Source: Rotaria socialis (Eukaryota > Rotifera > Eurotatoria > Philodinida > Philodinidae). From it: DNA of 64,000 nt. The stretch covers positions 124,001-188,000 of the forward strand of contig CAJNYU010001802.1 of the NCBI GenBank assembly GCA_905331475.1, read 5' to 3'. Both the position numbers and the translations under genes were made by a program. Below the pieces are notes generated by a model. It was not told where the DNA came from, did no database searches, and worked only from the letters and a program-made list of their open reading frames with translations. Below, in pieces: positions 22,909 to 32,616 of this stretch; position 1 is the stretch's first letter, and every line of letters starts with the position of its first letter.

Positions 22909-24084
22909 GGGAAAAAGCGGCTCCTGGTGGCTCCTGATGGATTCTAGAATCCACCAGGAGCCGTAGATTCCACCAGGATCCATAGAATCCCCCAGGATCC
23001 ATAGAATCCACCAGAATCCATAGAATCCACCAGGATCCATTTTGATTAGTGAATTTATATCAATATTTTAAACAATTTTCAGTTGCTAAAGAAAACAACG
23101 AGACTCATATATGTCGGATCTATATGACTTTGATCGAGTTTTGAAAAAATTACGAAAGTGACCATGCATTTTGTTTACAGATCTAAATGGTCTATCTATC
23201 GTTTCTTGAATCTAAATGCTTAGAAAAAAACTTACAGATTTTATTGTACACAGAAAGAGAAGAGCTGAAGGATTCATTGTTCATATTATTCTATGACTGA
23301 GAATGTGTTACAATAGTCCTGAAAAAGATATTTAGCCTTTTTGTAATATAGACAATATTGTTGGAAAAATAATATTATTTTGTTTCTACCGGTGACTTTG
23401 TCTGTGTATTGATTAATTCATCATGTTAAATTGCAAAGTTCTAACAAGTACATAAATATGACTGGGTTTACAACGATCGGTTCAAATATATGAACTGACA
23501 GCTATGAACAAGTTTTGTTTCAAATATAGTAGGGAGTGCTAGCTATTGCAAAAAGTGAAAAAATACATGGATTATTGCTACTTACTACATAGTTAATAAA
23601 TTCATCACTCTATCCCATATTCTTATGAAAAAAGATTCAAATTTCATGTTTTCATGTGATTTACAAGTTATATTTTTAACCTTTCCCTTGACAGCTAAAA
23701 GAGTTGTTGGATAACCTTTTACAGGATGTTAATGATTACGAAACTTTATGTTGCGAAGACGAATATCATGCTAAGAAGCTACAATAGAAAACCTTAAAAA
23801 GCAGCTTTGTCTAACTGGATAAGCCATCATTTTCGACTAAAAAAAGCAAGCGACAGCGATAAGGAGTAGATACTGATCTTCACATATCTTCAAATATCCA
23901 CTAAGACCATAGGAATCCACTGGAATCCAACAGGATCCAGTAGAATCCAGTAGAATCCAGTAGAATCCATAGAATCCACTAGGATCCACAGAATCCGCCA
24001 GAATCTACTAGGATCCATAGAATCCGCCAGGATCCATGACGAGCCGCGAGAATCCAATGAGCCAGGAGCCGCTCTTTCCCCCTT
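22905..24084. mobile_element. TIR element with subterminal minisatellites
   Basis: The ends are inverted: AAGGGGGAAAAAGCGGCTCC on the left and GGAGCCGCTCTTTCCCCCTT on the right, one mismatch over 20 bp. Behind each end lies an array of short tandem words (GGATCCATAGAATCCACCA-type units of 19-20 bp) at 22945-23040 and 23890-24060. The middle of about 850 bp is AT-rich with no transposase. Target duplication is not evident. The element abuts the ART fragment. Confidence 0.65.
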
Positions 24085-25158
24085 GTGTCAGCCACTTTGT
24101 GCTTGATCAAAGAAACACCCACCCTATCTTAAACAATTTCATGATGCTTTCTACCCAGTTCATACATAGTTGAATGAAGAATTTAATGAAAACAAAATCA
24201 AGAAACTCCAATCGAATGAATACAAGAGAAATAAAACAATATTGAGGTATTTTTCTTTTGCAGACTACATTTCCACGCCGCTGAAAAATGTTCTTTACTC
24301 GGTGGCAAGACAAGATAGTGTGTTTTCTGATTATACATATAGAAAGCTCTTAAGATGAAGATTCTAAAGAACTGTTTATGATTTCCCTACAATACTTTGA
24401 TTTCAATTAGAGGTATTACGCAAAAAGCTAAAGCGGATTCATTACAAATTTAAGAAGAAGCTTGAACTCACTTATAAAAGTAAAGATTTTAAAAAATTGA
24501 CAGTGATATCAGAGTTGCCAGATCTTCCAAGCTGTCCGAAAAAATTCCGGGTTTTCAGAGTTTTTTCGACTTTCCGGTTTCAGGATAGTTTTTAGTTCAA
24601 TTATATTTCCCTTATTTATAAGCATTCCGAACAAATCTTTACTTGTCGGGTAGGAATTTCGCGTTTCCTGCTATTGGTCTACCTAAAAGACTAATAATTT
24701 TTCCTTTATGTCATACGCATACGACAGTAAAAAAGTGATTATCGGGTGTGGGGTGGGGATATGGGTGGAAGTGGGAGTGTTGATGTGGGTTAATTGACTA
24801 CTTACACCCCACCCACATCCACACCCTTTGTGAATAACTGTTATTGAATCAGATGTACATTGCGAAAAGCGTGAATATCACGACGTTTTCCCATTCATGC
24901 GACTTTATTTTCAGATTAGCCCAGAAAAAGTCAACGAATATCGCCCTCTTTCTCTACAGTTTTGTGGCGCAACTGTTTAATTTTGTTTGAGGACACATGT
25001 CCAGCAAAATGGCGAAGTAAATAAGGAGGGAAGAACTGATTAGTTTTTCTGATCGTGTTCTCTCTCGTTGGTTTTCTTTCACCGTCAGAACGAAACATCA
25101 TCATGAAAATGCGTAATTGACACAATTCAACGCATTTCATTTACCTGTGCATAAGGAT
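24085..25158. other. Intergenic, nothing firmly recognised
   Basis: A 62-codon plus-strand frame (24170-24358) spans an acceptor-like TTTTCTTTTGCAG but matches nothing known. GTGTGGGTG and CACCCACA words at 24745-24830 form a small inverted repeat. Confidence 0.35.
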
Positions 25159-25740
25159 ATGGCCGTTTCAAATAACAATTTAGATACTTTGATTAGCATG
25201 CGTGAAACTCTACGAAATGATCTCAACAAGTGTCCCACTGATTATGAACAGGTTGCCAAAGACTACGACATCATTGGAGCCATTCTTCATAGACTAAATC
25301 AGCTAGAAGATGCTCTAACAAGCTATTTTCAAGCACACAGCTTACGCATGAAGCATCTCGCACCGTTGCATCTCGATTACGCCAAGTCGCATAACAATGT
25401 TGCGACTATTTACATTGCGAAACGGAATTTTAAAGAGGCTCTAAAGAAGTTGGATGAATGCTCTTCTATTCTAAAGCACTCGATTCGTGAACCTTATCAC
25501 GCTGCTTATGTATCATGTGAACATAGTAAAGCGGAGGCTCTCATGGGTTTAAATCTTTTCGGAGAAGCCATTGAACATGGATGCACAGCTCTTGAAAATA
25601 GTTTGATGATCTATGGAGACAAACATCAGACGACGGCTGCAATCGAAAAAACTCTTCAACTTATTTATACCCAACAGTGGGAATATGAAAATCGACCGAT
25701 TGAAGAAAACAAAAATACTTACAATGAATTCCATCCATAA
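25159..25740 (+). CDS. Tetratricopeptide-repeat protein, kinesin-light-chain-like
   Basis: From ATG 25159 to TAA at 25738 this gives 193 residues. Three to four TPR helices pairs are visible: YDIIGAILHRLNQLEDALTSY (split here as helix A/B), AKSHNNVATIYIAKRNFKEAL, and CEHSKAEALMGLNLFGEAI followed by a final TTAAIEKTLQLI helix. The LDYAKSHNNVATIY segment has the 42-residue spacing typical of kinesin light chain and bdelloid TPR-rich proteins. It lacks other domains, so a role as an adaptor or scaffold is inferred. The frame is open for 14 codons upstream without ATG, so a short 5' exon is possible. Confidence 0.65.
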   Translation: MAVSNNNLDTLISMRETLRNDLNKCPTDYEQVAKDYDIIGAILHRLNQLEDALTSYFQAHSLRMKHLAPLHLDYAKSHNNVATIYIAKRNFKEALKKLDECSSILKHSIREPYHAAYVSCEHSKAEALMGLNLFGEAIEHGCTALENSLMIYGDKHQTTAAIEKTLQLIYTQQWEYENRPIEENKNTYNEFHP

Positions 25741-26072
25741 CGATCTAACTAGTGCTGTTCTTATATCTATCATTATTGGCTTATCTCATTAAAGGTTTAA
25801 AGTATCCCCCCTTTCGTGAACGTTAAAATCCGATTTTTTCCATTTTAATTATTTATCATTTGTAGAGAGTTGAAATTTTCTCTAACAAATGCTGTATAAA
25901 AGAGACGTCTTCGTTGTTGGTTAAGATTTTTTATTAAACCGACTTAGGATATCCTCGTGTGACCATGGTTGTGGGCGTCGTTGAAGGCATGAGTCATATC
26001 GTATATACACTTACATCCGTTGGAAGCACACCCGAAGGTTACAATCAACAAAGACCAAAAACAAAACAAAAT

Positions 26073-27220
26073 ATGAAGCGTGTCGCAACAGTGACAGGCA
26101 ACCATAAGTAACGATTGGAAATTTGTTGCTTTTCATCTAAATTCGAACATGAGTCATTATTTGTCTTGTATAGTCGTTTTTTTACAGCGTTCTTTTTTCA
26201 CTATAGCAATAAATATTATAGACAACGAAAAATGACGCATGCACATGTCTGAAACGTGAAACTAATTTGTTTGTGTTTCATTCTCGTCCTTTTGAAGATC
26301 TTCTCATAAGTAAACGCGAGTACTGTCTATAAATTACTAAGCGTTTCCCGTTGTCATTTTCTATTGTATTTATCATTAAATATGTGTAATTACAGCACTG
26401 ATAATTGTCTATTGCATACAACCGACTACATTTAAGTCGCTTCAATACGATTTCTTATCTTCAAACTTTATATCCCGGTGTTGATAACAATCCAAATGAA
26501 GCACCACTTGCATCGTTTTTTCTTGAAAAAACTGTTCAAATCTTGCACGATGAAAGAAACCGATTTGGCAATCAGAAAGTGCTTGAGTTTGGCGGCGGAC
26601 CAAATCTATCGTCGTCGTTGCTTCTGGCTCAATATGTCGATTCGATCCGATTTTGTGATTCTGCTCAATCCAATCTTACCTATGTCAGTGATTGGATTGA
26701 ACAGAAATCAACTGTTTTTGATTGGACAAATTATTTCGAAAGTATTCTTACTATTGCCGGGACTTCGAAGGAAAAACGTATCGAATGGGAATCGCGTCTT
26801 CGGGATGCTCTTATTCGAGGAGGCTTATCGATATGTGATGTTAATGATCCCGACTGCCCAATATTAAGCGGAAAAAGCGACGACCATGACATTATTTTTA
26901 GTAGTTTTTGCTTGGAAGCTGCCTGTTTAACTATTGAAATTTTCAATGAAACCATTGGAAAACTTGTTCGGTTACTAAAACCAGGTGGTCTTCTTCTACT
27001 TGTTATGGTTCGAAATGAATCATTTTATTATGTTGATGCAGAAAATTTCTTTTGCTTGTCGCTGGATGAAACAAAAGTTCGGAAAGCTTTGCAGGCGACG
27101 GGTGAACTTGTGGATATTCATATTGACAGTGCGGACACTACAGTCGAAGATCAGAAACGCAATACAATGTCGGATTTCGATGGAGAAATGATAATACATG
27201 CATTCAAAACTATTAAGTAA
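26073..27220 (+). CDS. NNMT/PNMT/TEMT-family S-adenosylmethionine methyltransferase
   Basis: The main exon (about 26437-27220) encodes a class I methyltransferase of the NNMT/PNMT/INMT family. It opens with RFNTISYLQTLYPG, aligning with the family's HFxPRxYL start. It has the SAM-binding LEFGGGPNLSSSLLLA motif, an acidic CDSAQSNLTYVSDW strand, the CDVNDPDCP strand, the hallmark SSFCLEAACLTIEIF, and KPGGLLLLVMV. The family N-methylates small amines (nicotinamide, tryptamine, noradrenaline). The substrate here cannot be read. An in-frame TAA at 26402 shows the frame needs an upstream exon. The best candidate is an open stretch ending at 26107 (ATG 26073, or in-frame ATG 25965), which joins across a 329-bp intron in the right phase. 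That first exon is inferred. Confidence 0.75.
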
Positions 27221-27851
27221 ATATCTGAAATAATACTAGTCGCACAAACTTGAGGGTAACTTCGAAGTTTGTAGACTATTTCATTTCAGATAAATAAATT
27301 CAGTTTTTCCGTGATCATTTGATTGAAAGGGTGTGGATATAAGTGCTGTTGGGCGAGAGTAAAGTGCTGATCCACACTCATAGATCATCTAACGTTTGAC
27401 TCGCTGCAAATTGTTAAAAAAATTAGGCAACCACTAAAATAGTATTTATGAGCTCTCAACATGATTTTCATGGTACCCAGATTGAAAATGACTTGCCGTA
27501 TACGACCATTTGCTTAAGGAAAAACCAAACCCTAAAATAATGTCACTTTTGATCGACCTGGGTAAAAAACAACTATTCTATTTGCGTCGTAAAGAGAAAT
27601 AATGTTTTTTGTACCGAACATTCGAGTTTGAAGGATTAAACAACATAGAGGAACTTGTAAATATGATGTCGTCTGTGTACAATGTTGCTACACAATAATA
27701 AAATAAGACTATGCTAGTTTATGCTGTTTTTTTAACACAACAAACATACAAGCACACTGTATATTACAAGAAAAGAAAAAGAAGCGAAGTCGATAAATAA
27801 AGTGCATATCACAAAACTTTAAAAAATGAAATTATTAGAGACTTGTTAAGA
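27221..27851. other. Convergent intergenic region
   Basis: It lies between two convergent genes. Polyadenylation-like AATAAA words occur near 27293 (plus) and several TTTATT words serve the minus strand. Nothing else is seen. Confidence 0.4.
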
Positions 27852-29628
27852 TCATTCATTGTCTTGTTCGTCGTCTAAAAACAAAAATGAGAATAAATAG
27901 AAGGAAATATTATTCGAAATGTCATTTTTTACCATTTTCTAGCTTACTTGTCGATTTATCGACAACCGTAGCTGTGATTGTTGGATTATCTTCGCTTAAT
28001 GATAAACGATCAAGAGATGGCATAAGTAAAAGCTATGAATTATAATACAAAAATAGAAATATCTATAGTAACTTGAAGGTTGCTTACTGAAACGTTGGTT
28101 TCCATTGGTGATGGAGACATGTCGGTTTTGATTAAAACAGAATCTTCACTTTCACTTTCACTACTACTATCCTCACCATCTTCAATACGTACAATCGATG
28201 GTTGAGTATGTATAGTTGGTTCATTGTTTCTGTAAGAGACAATAGAATATATAAAGTTTCTTTTCACGTTCTATGCAAAATGCTCTATGGCTTTATCAAC
28301 GTGGCTTTCAGTGAAGCTCAGAACAACTGCTAATATCCGTATATTCAATATGTATTAAATATTTTCTTTCATTCCACCCGATTAATCAGAAGATATAAAC
28401 TGAGAAATAAATATTAAAGGACATACTTATAATAATCAGTTACTACTTGTCGAATACGATCAGTTAATTCGAGTATTTTCTTAAAAGCAAGTTTTTTACA
28501 TAAGTCAACTTGTTCCTTTTTTAAACCCAATTTTCCACCCATATGAATTCCGCAAATTTCCTTGTGTTGATTCATTGAAATAGAAAGGAAGCCATCCATA
28601 AGTCGTTCTTCATCCGAACTGGGATCAATCAGTGTATATCGTCTAATATAGAAATAAGTAGTTAATCGAATTTAAACAAAGAAACTAAAAGATTTACCCA
28701 TCCACAAAGAAAGCGAATAAGACATTGATCGGAAAATGCAGAATACGTAACGGACGAGCTCTACGTTCCATAGATGAATACTAGCGAAATAAAATGTGAT
28801 GTTGTTCTATTTAATATAGAAAACTTTACAAACCACTCGAATATCTGATCCATGTACAGTTACTTCCGGTAGACTTAAAACACATTTATAAAAGATAGAA
28901 CTAAAAATAATCTCAATCAACTAACCGAAAGTGATATAATGAACATAGTGTTGCAATATTAGCACAATCCAAAATGTTCCCACAATTATTTAGTACGGTA
29001 ATATCAATTTTAATAGCCCATACCTTCAAAACAGAAAATAACCAATCCAAACATAGATTTAATCTAGTAATTCTATTACTAATTCTCCTGAATTAATACA
29101 CAATGATTCCAAATCAACACAATTCGAATGGCGAATATTCTGTTCAAGAATACCATTTAATTCTTGAACAAATTCTTGATGTCTTTTATTGAGACAAAAT
29201 TATTATATTCAAAATAAAAACTTTTCAACTAACTTCCAATTTTCTAAATTCATTAATGGAATTTTCGACATATCAATATGAATACGAATATTTCCTTCCG
29301 ATGCACGCGATTCTTTCGGTTTAGTTATACGGCATGATGCTTGCGCAATAACACTAAATAGCAAGCATTGAAAAAACTTCAACAATAGCGTTCTCCGGAA
29401 TTTACCATGTTTGACCAAGTCTAACGGAAACACAGCCAGGATGTGAACGAAAATCAATATTAACTGAACGAGTTTCATCGATCGTGCGGCAATCCAATCG
29501 CTGAGATGGGGAAAGGAAAAAAACAAATAATTTCGTTTTCAATTAATTATCACTTCACTCACTTTATGATCGCGAATGCATTTTAATACAACATTACGTT
29601 CAATCGTTGAACAAATGAATTCTTTCAT
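27852..29628 (-). CDS. EXOSC9: Exosome complex component RRP45 (EXOSC9)
   Basis: About eleven short exons read from ATG 29628 to TGA 27852. The first exon MKEFICSTIERNVVLKCIRDHK joins RLDCRTIDETRSVNIDFRS, the RNase PH-fold opening. VIAQASCRI and the SRASEGNIRIHIDMS region follow, then CVDLESLCINSGE, VWAIKIDITVLNNCGN, and the C-terminal RNase PH half with LIDPSSDEERLMDGFLSIS and IHMGGKLGLKKEQV. The tail is acidic (DGEDSSSESESEDS) and ends NDEQDNE. EXOSC9 is a catalytically inert ring subunit of the RNA exosome, nuclear and cytoplasmic. The ATG directly follows ATTTCATTCTTTAG, a splice-acceptor-like sequence, and lies about 200 bp downstream of the SUB1 stop on the same strand. Confidence 0.9.
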
Positions 29629-29834
29629 CTAAAGAATGAAATTTTTCCTGTTTTTTTTCTCTGGCTTATTTTCTTTTTCTCTTTTGCAAAAAAAAGTAAA
29701 TTAGGGTTCATATGTTAAGAGAAAAAGTAAATGTTTACAGAAATTCACAAAATAAATACAACATAAAATAAAAAAATATAATAACAAGAGCATTTTTGAT
29801 TTGATCTGCAGAAATGTTCATATGACTGGTTCGA

Positions 29835-30412
29835 TTATTTGAGATCTTTATCGATTTGGCTAATAACTGACTTCAATTTTTCCCATTGATCAACAGATAA
29901 ACTTATGCCTAAATATAAATAACAAAGGCAATATGTTATCATGAAAATAATGGCAATTACAACAACATGTTGTGCATACAAAAAGAATAATAGATCTTAC
30001 CTTTTTTGCCAGGCTTATGTACGCCCTTATCTTCATAATATTCACGAATATTGATCAATGATTTACCTTTGAATTCGCTGACTGATATATAACGTAATTT
30101 GCCAAGCTATTAAAATATAATGATTAATATGAAAGCCCCGAGATAATTTACTTCATAAAGTCGTTCACCACTAGGTCCAGCTATCGAAGCTACGGTATCA
30201 TCATTTGGTTTTGCTCGTTTAGCTGGTGGCTATTCAAAACAGTTCGATAAAGTAAATTTTTTTCTTTGAAAATCACTTACATCTTCGTTGTTAGTTGTAA
30301 TTTTATTTTTTGACTTTTTCGATGTTGATGCCTTGGGTTTTTCTTCTTCGCTACCGGAATTTTTTCGTTCTTCAGAATCTGAATTGTCAACGAATTCTTT
30401 TGATTTAGGCAT
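29835..30412 (-). CDS. SUB1: Transcriptional coactivator p15 / PC4 homologue
   Basis: Four exons (30281-30412, 30152-30229, 30001-30106, 29835-29908) join in frame. The product opens [15 protein letters not shown], almost the PC4 start, and has a serine/acidic and lysine-rich N-terminal tail (about residues 5-45). The single-stranded-DNA-binding PC4 domain follows: [20 protein letters not shown], then [20 protein letters not shown], ending [20 protein letters not shown]4 bridges activators and RNA polymerase II machinery and binds melted DNA in the nucleus. Length is about 115 residues, close to the 127 of mammals. It precedes EXOSC9 head to tail. The bases before its ATG, AAATAAATAG-A, also end in an acceptor-like AG. 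Confidence 0.92.
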
Positions 30413-31004
30413 TCTATTTATTTAATTGATAAGATAAGTTTAGATCTAAAATAGAAACATTCAATCTAATCCTAAATCTATTACAGCAAAAATATTTCGT
30501 CAAGAACTGTTTTTGATAAAACAGCGATGAGATAATTTGCAAGTCTAATTATATATACTTTTCTGGAAATTAGCTTGTGACTTGATTGTTTAGTTGATGT
30601 ATTTTAATTAGCGCCAAATTCAAGCATCCATTTATTATTTTATCGCAGAAACCAGTAGCCTGATGATCTCATATATGAACATGTCAAAATCAAATCATTT
30701 TATTGATTATATCATATTGAATAATGAGATTTTACACCAACTATCTACTAGACACCATAGTAGAGTTCGATACATAAAAACGATTCAAAATAAACAATTA
30801 CTTCGATACCGTCTTCATTCTTCTCTGCTACGTATACATATAGTTGAGCTCATTTCTTTCTAACTAATTCACCATGTTTATAGATTTATCATTACGAACA
30901 AAAAGAAGTTTAACTATAAATATAATAACCACAAAACAATATAACTCTTATGTAATGAGAACGAAACTATAAATAGTCATGTTTGTGCGTAGAAAATATG
31001 TCAA
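30413..31004. other. Intergenic, nothing recognised
   Basis: AT-rich spacer between the SLC25A32 3' end and the SUB1 start. No repeat or coding signal. Confidence 0.4.
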
Positions 31005-31931
31005 TTACGTAGTCATACTTTTCAATTCTCTTAAAATAAATTCATAGGAACCAAATGTTATACAACTAGCTGGTATAACACGATAAAGTGCTGGTACAAC
31101 GCCTTTAAAAAATCCGCTAATACCCTCTCCTTCGTATGTTTTCTTAATAGCATCTATTGCACCATTATAATGTTGATGTTGATCTTGCAAACGGGTACGT
31201 ACAACTTGTGTTGGATATGTTGATGTAGCAGCAATAAATTTTGATAGAGCCGAAAATGTCAAAATAATTGGCGTAGGACAATATGTTATTCCAAATGCGT
31301 TCATGTAAAAACTTTTCATTTGTTCGTACGAAGAAAATTGTATTGTACCATGAAATATACCAAACAGACCAGGTGTAAGACCTTTATAAAATGCTTGTAT
31401 GCCTTCGTTTTGATACGTTTTTCGAAATGCATCAAGCATACCATCGTAGGTAGCCGATGATTTGCCTTTTGAATATTGTAAACACATACGTGTTTTGATA
31501 ACCCATATTGGATTTGTTAAAATAATTGTTAATAAACCGGCTGTTGTTGAATAGATCACACGATATAAAAATGCTAAACTTTTTATTTTATCTTCATCAT
31601 TATTTAAGACAACGATGGTATTATAAATAAATAAATAGAGACCCCATGATATTCCATTGCCAACAACATTTGGTGTTACGCCTTCATATAAACCTTGAAG
31701 ACCCTTTTCGCGATAGATGGATCGAAATGCATCAACGAAATTATTATAATAAGGTCGATAGGGTAATGGCCGATCACTTTTATTTGATTTCGATTCTGTA
31801 ACTTGAAATCGTATTTTAATGAGATCAAATGGATGAAGAACAATCGATGAAATAATTCCACCGAAAAGACCAGCAATAAATTGATGATATTGTATAGTCG
31901 ACAAAACCCGATGAAACAATGTATCAATCAT
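31005..31931 (-). CDS. SLC25A32: Mitochondrial folate/FAD carrier, SLC25A32-like
   Basis: A single 308-residue exon has the three tandem mitochondrial-carrier modules, each with a PxD/ExxK-type signature: HPFDLIKIRFQV (module 1), NPIWVIKTRMCLQ (module 2, with the W typical of the folate/FAD/NAD subgroup in place of the acidic residue), and YPTQVVRTRLQDQHQHY (module 3). GLQGLYEGVTPNVVGNGISW is the subgroup signature for SLC25A32/Flx1. It is an inner-membrane carrier importing folate or FAD; which substrate cannot be read. It starts 34 bp after the N6AMT1 stop, and its ATG directly follows TTTTTCATTCTAG. It is intronless. Confidence 0.88.
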   Translation of the reverse strand: MIDTLFHRVLSTIQYHQFIAGLFGGIISSIVLHPFDLIKIRFQVTESKSNKSDRPLPYRPYYNNFVDAFRSIYREKGLQGLYEGVTPNVVGNGISWGLYLFIYNTIVVLNNDEDKIKSLAFLYRVIYSTTAGLLTIILTNPIWVIKTRMCLQYSKGKSSATYDGMLDAFRKTYQNEGIQAFYKGLTPGLFGIFHGTIQFSSYEQMKSFYMNAFGITYCPTPIILTFSALSKFIAATSTYPTQVVRTRLQDQHQHYNGAIDAIKKTYEGEGISGFFKGVVPALYRVIPASCITFGSYEFILRELKSMTT

Positions 31932-31965
31932 CTAGAATGAAAAATTCAAGAAACACAAAACAATT
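31932..31965 (-). promoter_or_regulatory. Intergenic splice-acceptor-like sequence, possible trans-splice site
   Basis: Read on the minus strand, the 34-bp gap between the N6AMT1 stop and the SLC25A32 start is T-rich (TTGTTTTGTGTTTCTTG, then TTTTTCATTCTAG) and ends in AG immediately before ATG. There is no room for an ordinary promoter. It looks like a 3' splice site that could receive a spliced leader, making the downstream gene of a two-gene transcript translatable. Confidence 0.5.
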
Positions 31966-32616
31966 TCACTGTCGTTGAAATTCTACAACAAATAATCTTT
32001 CAATAAGTGTTCGTCGTTTGAGAATAATATCAATATTCAATCCGACTTGATTAGCTAATTCTTTTAATGTATCAAAATTATTTTCTTCAAGTGCTACCAT
32101 ATAAAATAAACCTTTAGAAGAAAGTAATCGACTTGCTTGTTCAATAGCTTTTTCTATGACTTCAATACCTTGTTTACCACCTGCATACGTTCTTTCAATA
32201 ACTTCTTTAACATCTGACGTTTCTGTTGGAACATAAGGTGGATTAAAAAGTATTAAATCAACTTTTGATGATAAACGTTCAATTAAAGGATCAGTTAAAT
32301 TACATTGAACGATATTTAAACAATGTTTATGATGAAGATTATTTTGTTCGAATGTTCTTTTCGTTGAATAGCATGCATATGGATTAATATCAATAGCAAA
32401 AAATAGAGATGGTGTTAAACAAAAATTTTTAGCAACAAATGTTGTTGCTATACCTGAACCAGAGCCAAATTCAAGTACAATAAGAGGTTTAAGTTCGAGA
32501 ATTTCATTTAGTTTTAATTCTAAAGCGTCAAGAAGAAGAAATGAATCAGCGTCCGGTTCATAGATTTGACTGTAATCATTTCGAGTAAAATGAGATAAAT
32601 CTGGGGTTGGAAACAT
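31966..32616 (-). CDS. N6AMT1: HemK2/N6AMT1-type protein N5-glutamine methyltransferase
   Basis: A single exon of 216 residues. Key motifs are YEPDADSFLLLDALE at the N-terminus, the SAM-binding VLEFGSGSGIATTFVA, the acidic AIDINPYAC strand, the catalytic NPPY in LILFNPPYVPTET, and YAGGKQGIEVIEKAI with GLFYMVALEENN. The order and the short length match HEMK2/N6AMT1 (Mtq2), which methylates the GGQ glutamine of translation release factor eRF1 with TRMT112 as partner. It is the upstream member of a tight minus-strand pair with SLC25A32. Its ATG lies four bases after an acceptor-like ATTTTGTAG. Confidence 0.92.
   Translation of the reverse strand: MFPTPDLSHFTRNDYSQIYEPDADSFLLLDALELKLNEILELKPLIVLEFGSGSGIATTFVAKNFCLTPSLFFAIDINPYACYSTKRTFEQNNLHHKHCLNIVQCNLTDPLIERLSSKVDLILFNPPYVPTETSDVKEVIERTYAGGKQGIEVIEKAIEQASRLLSSKGLFYMVALEENNFDTLKELANQVGLNIDIILKRRTLIERLFVVEFQRQ

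Noticed and set aside
25159..25740. TPR protein as the missing half of the ART gene
   Set aside because: It lies on the opposite strand to the ART fragment and has its own start and stop.
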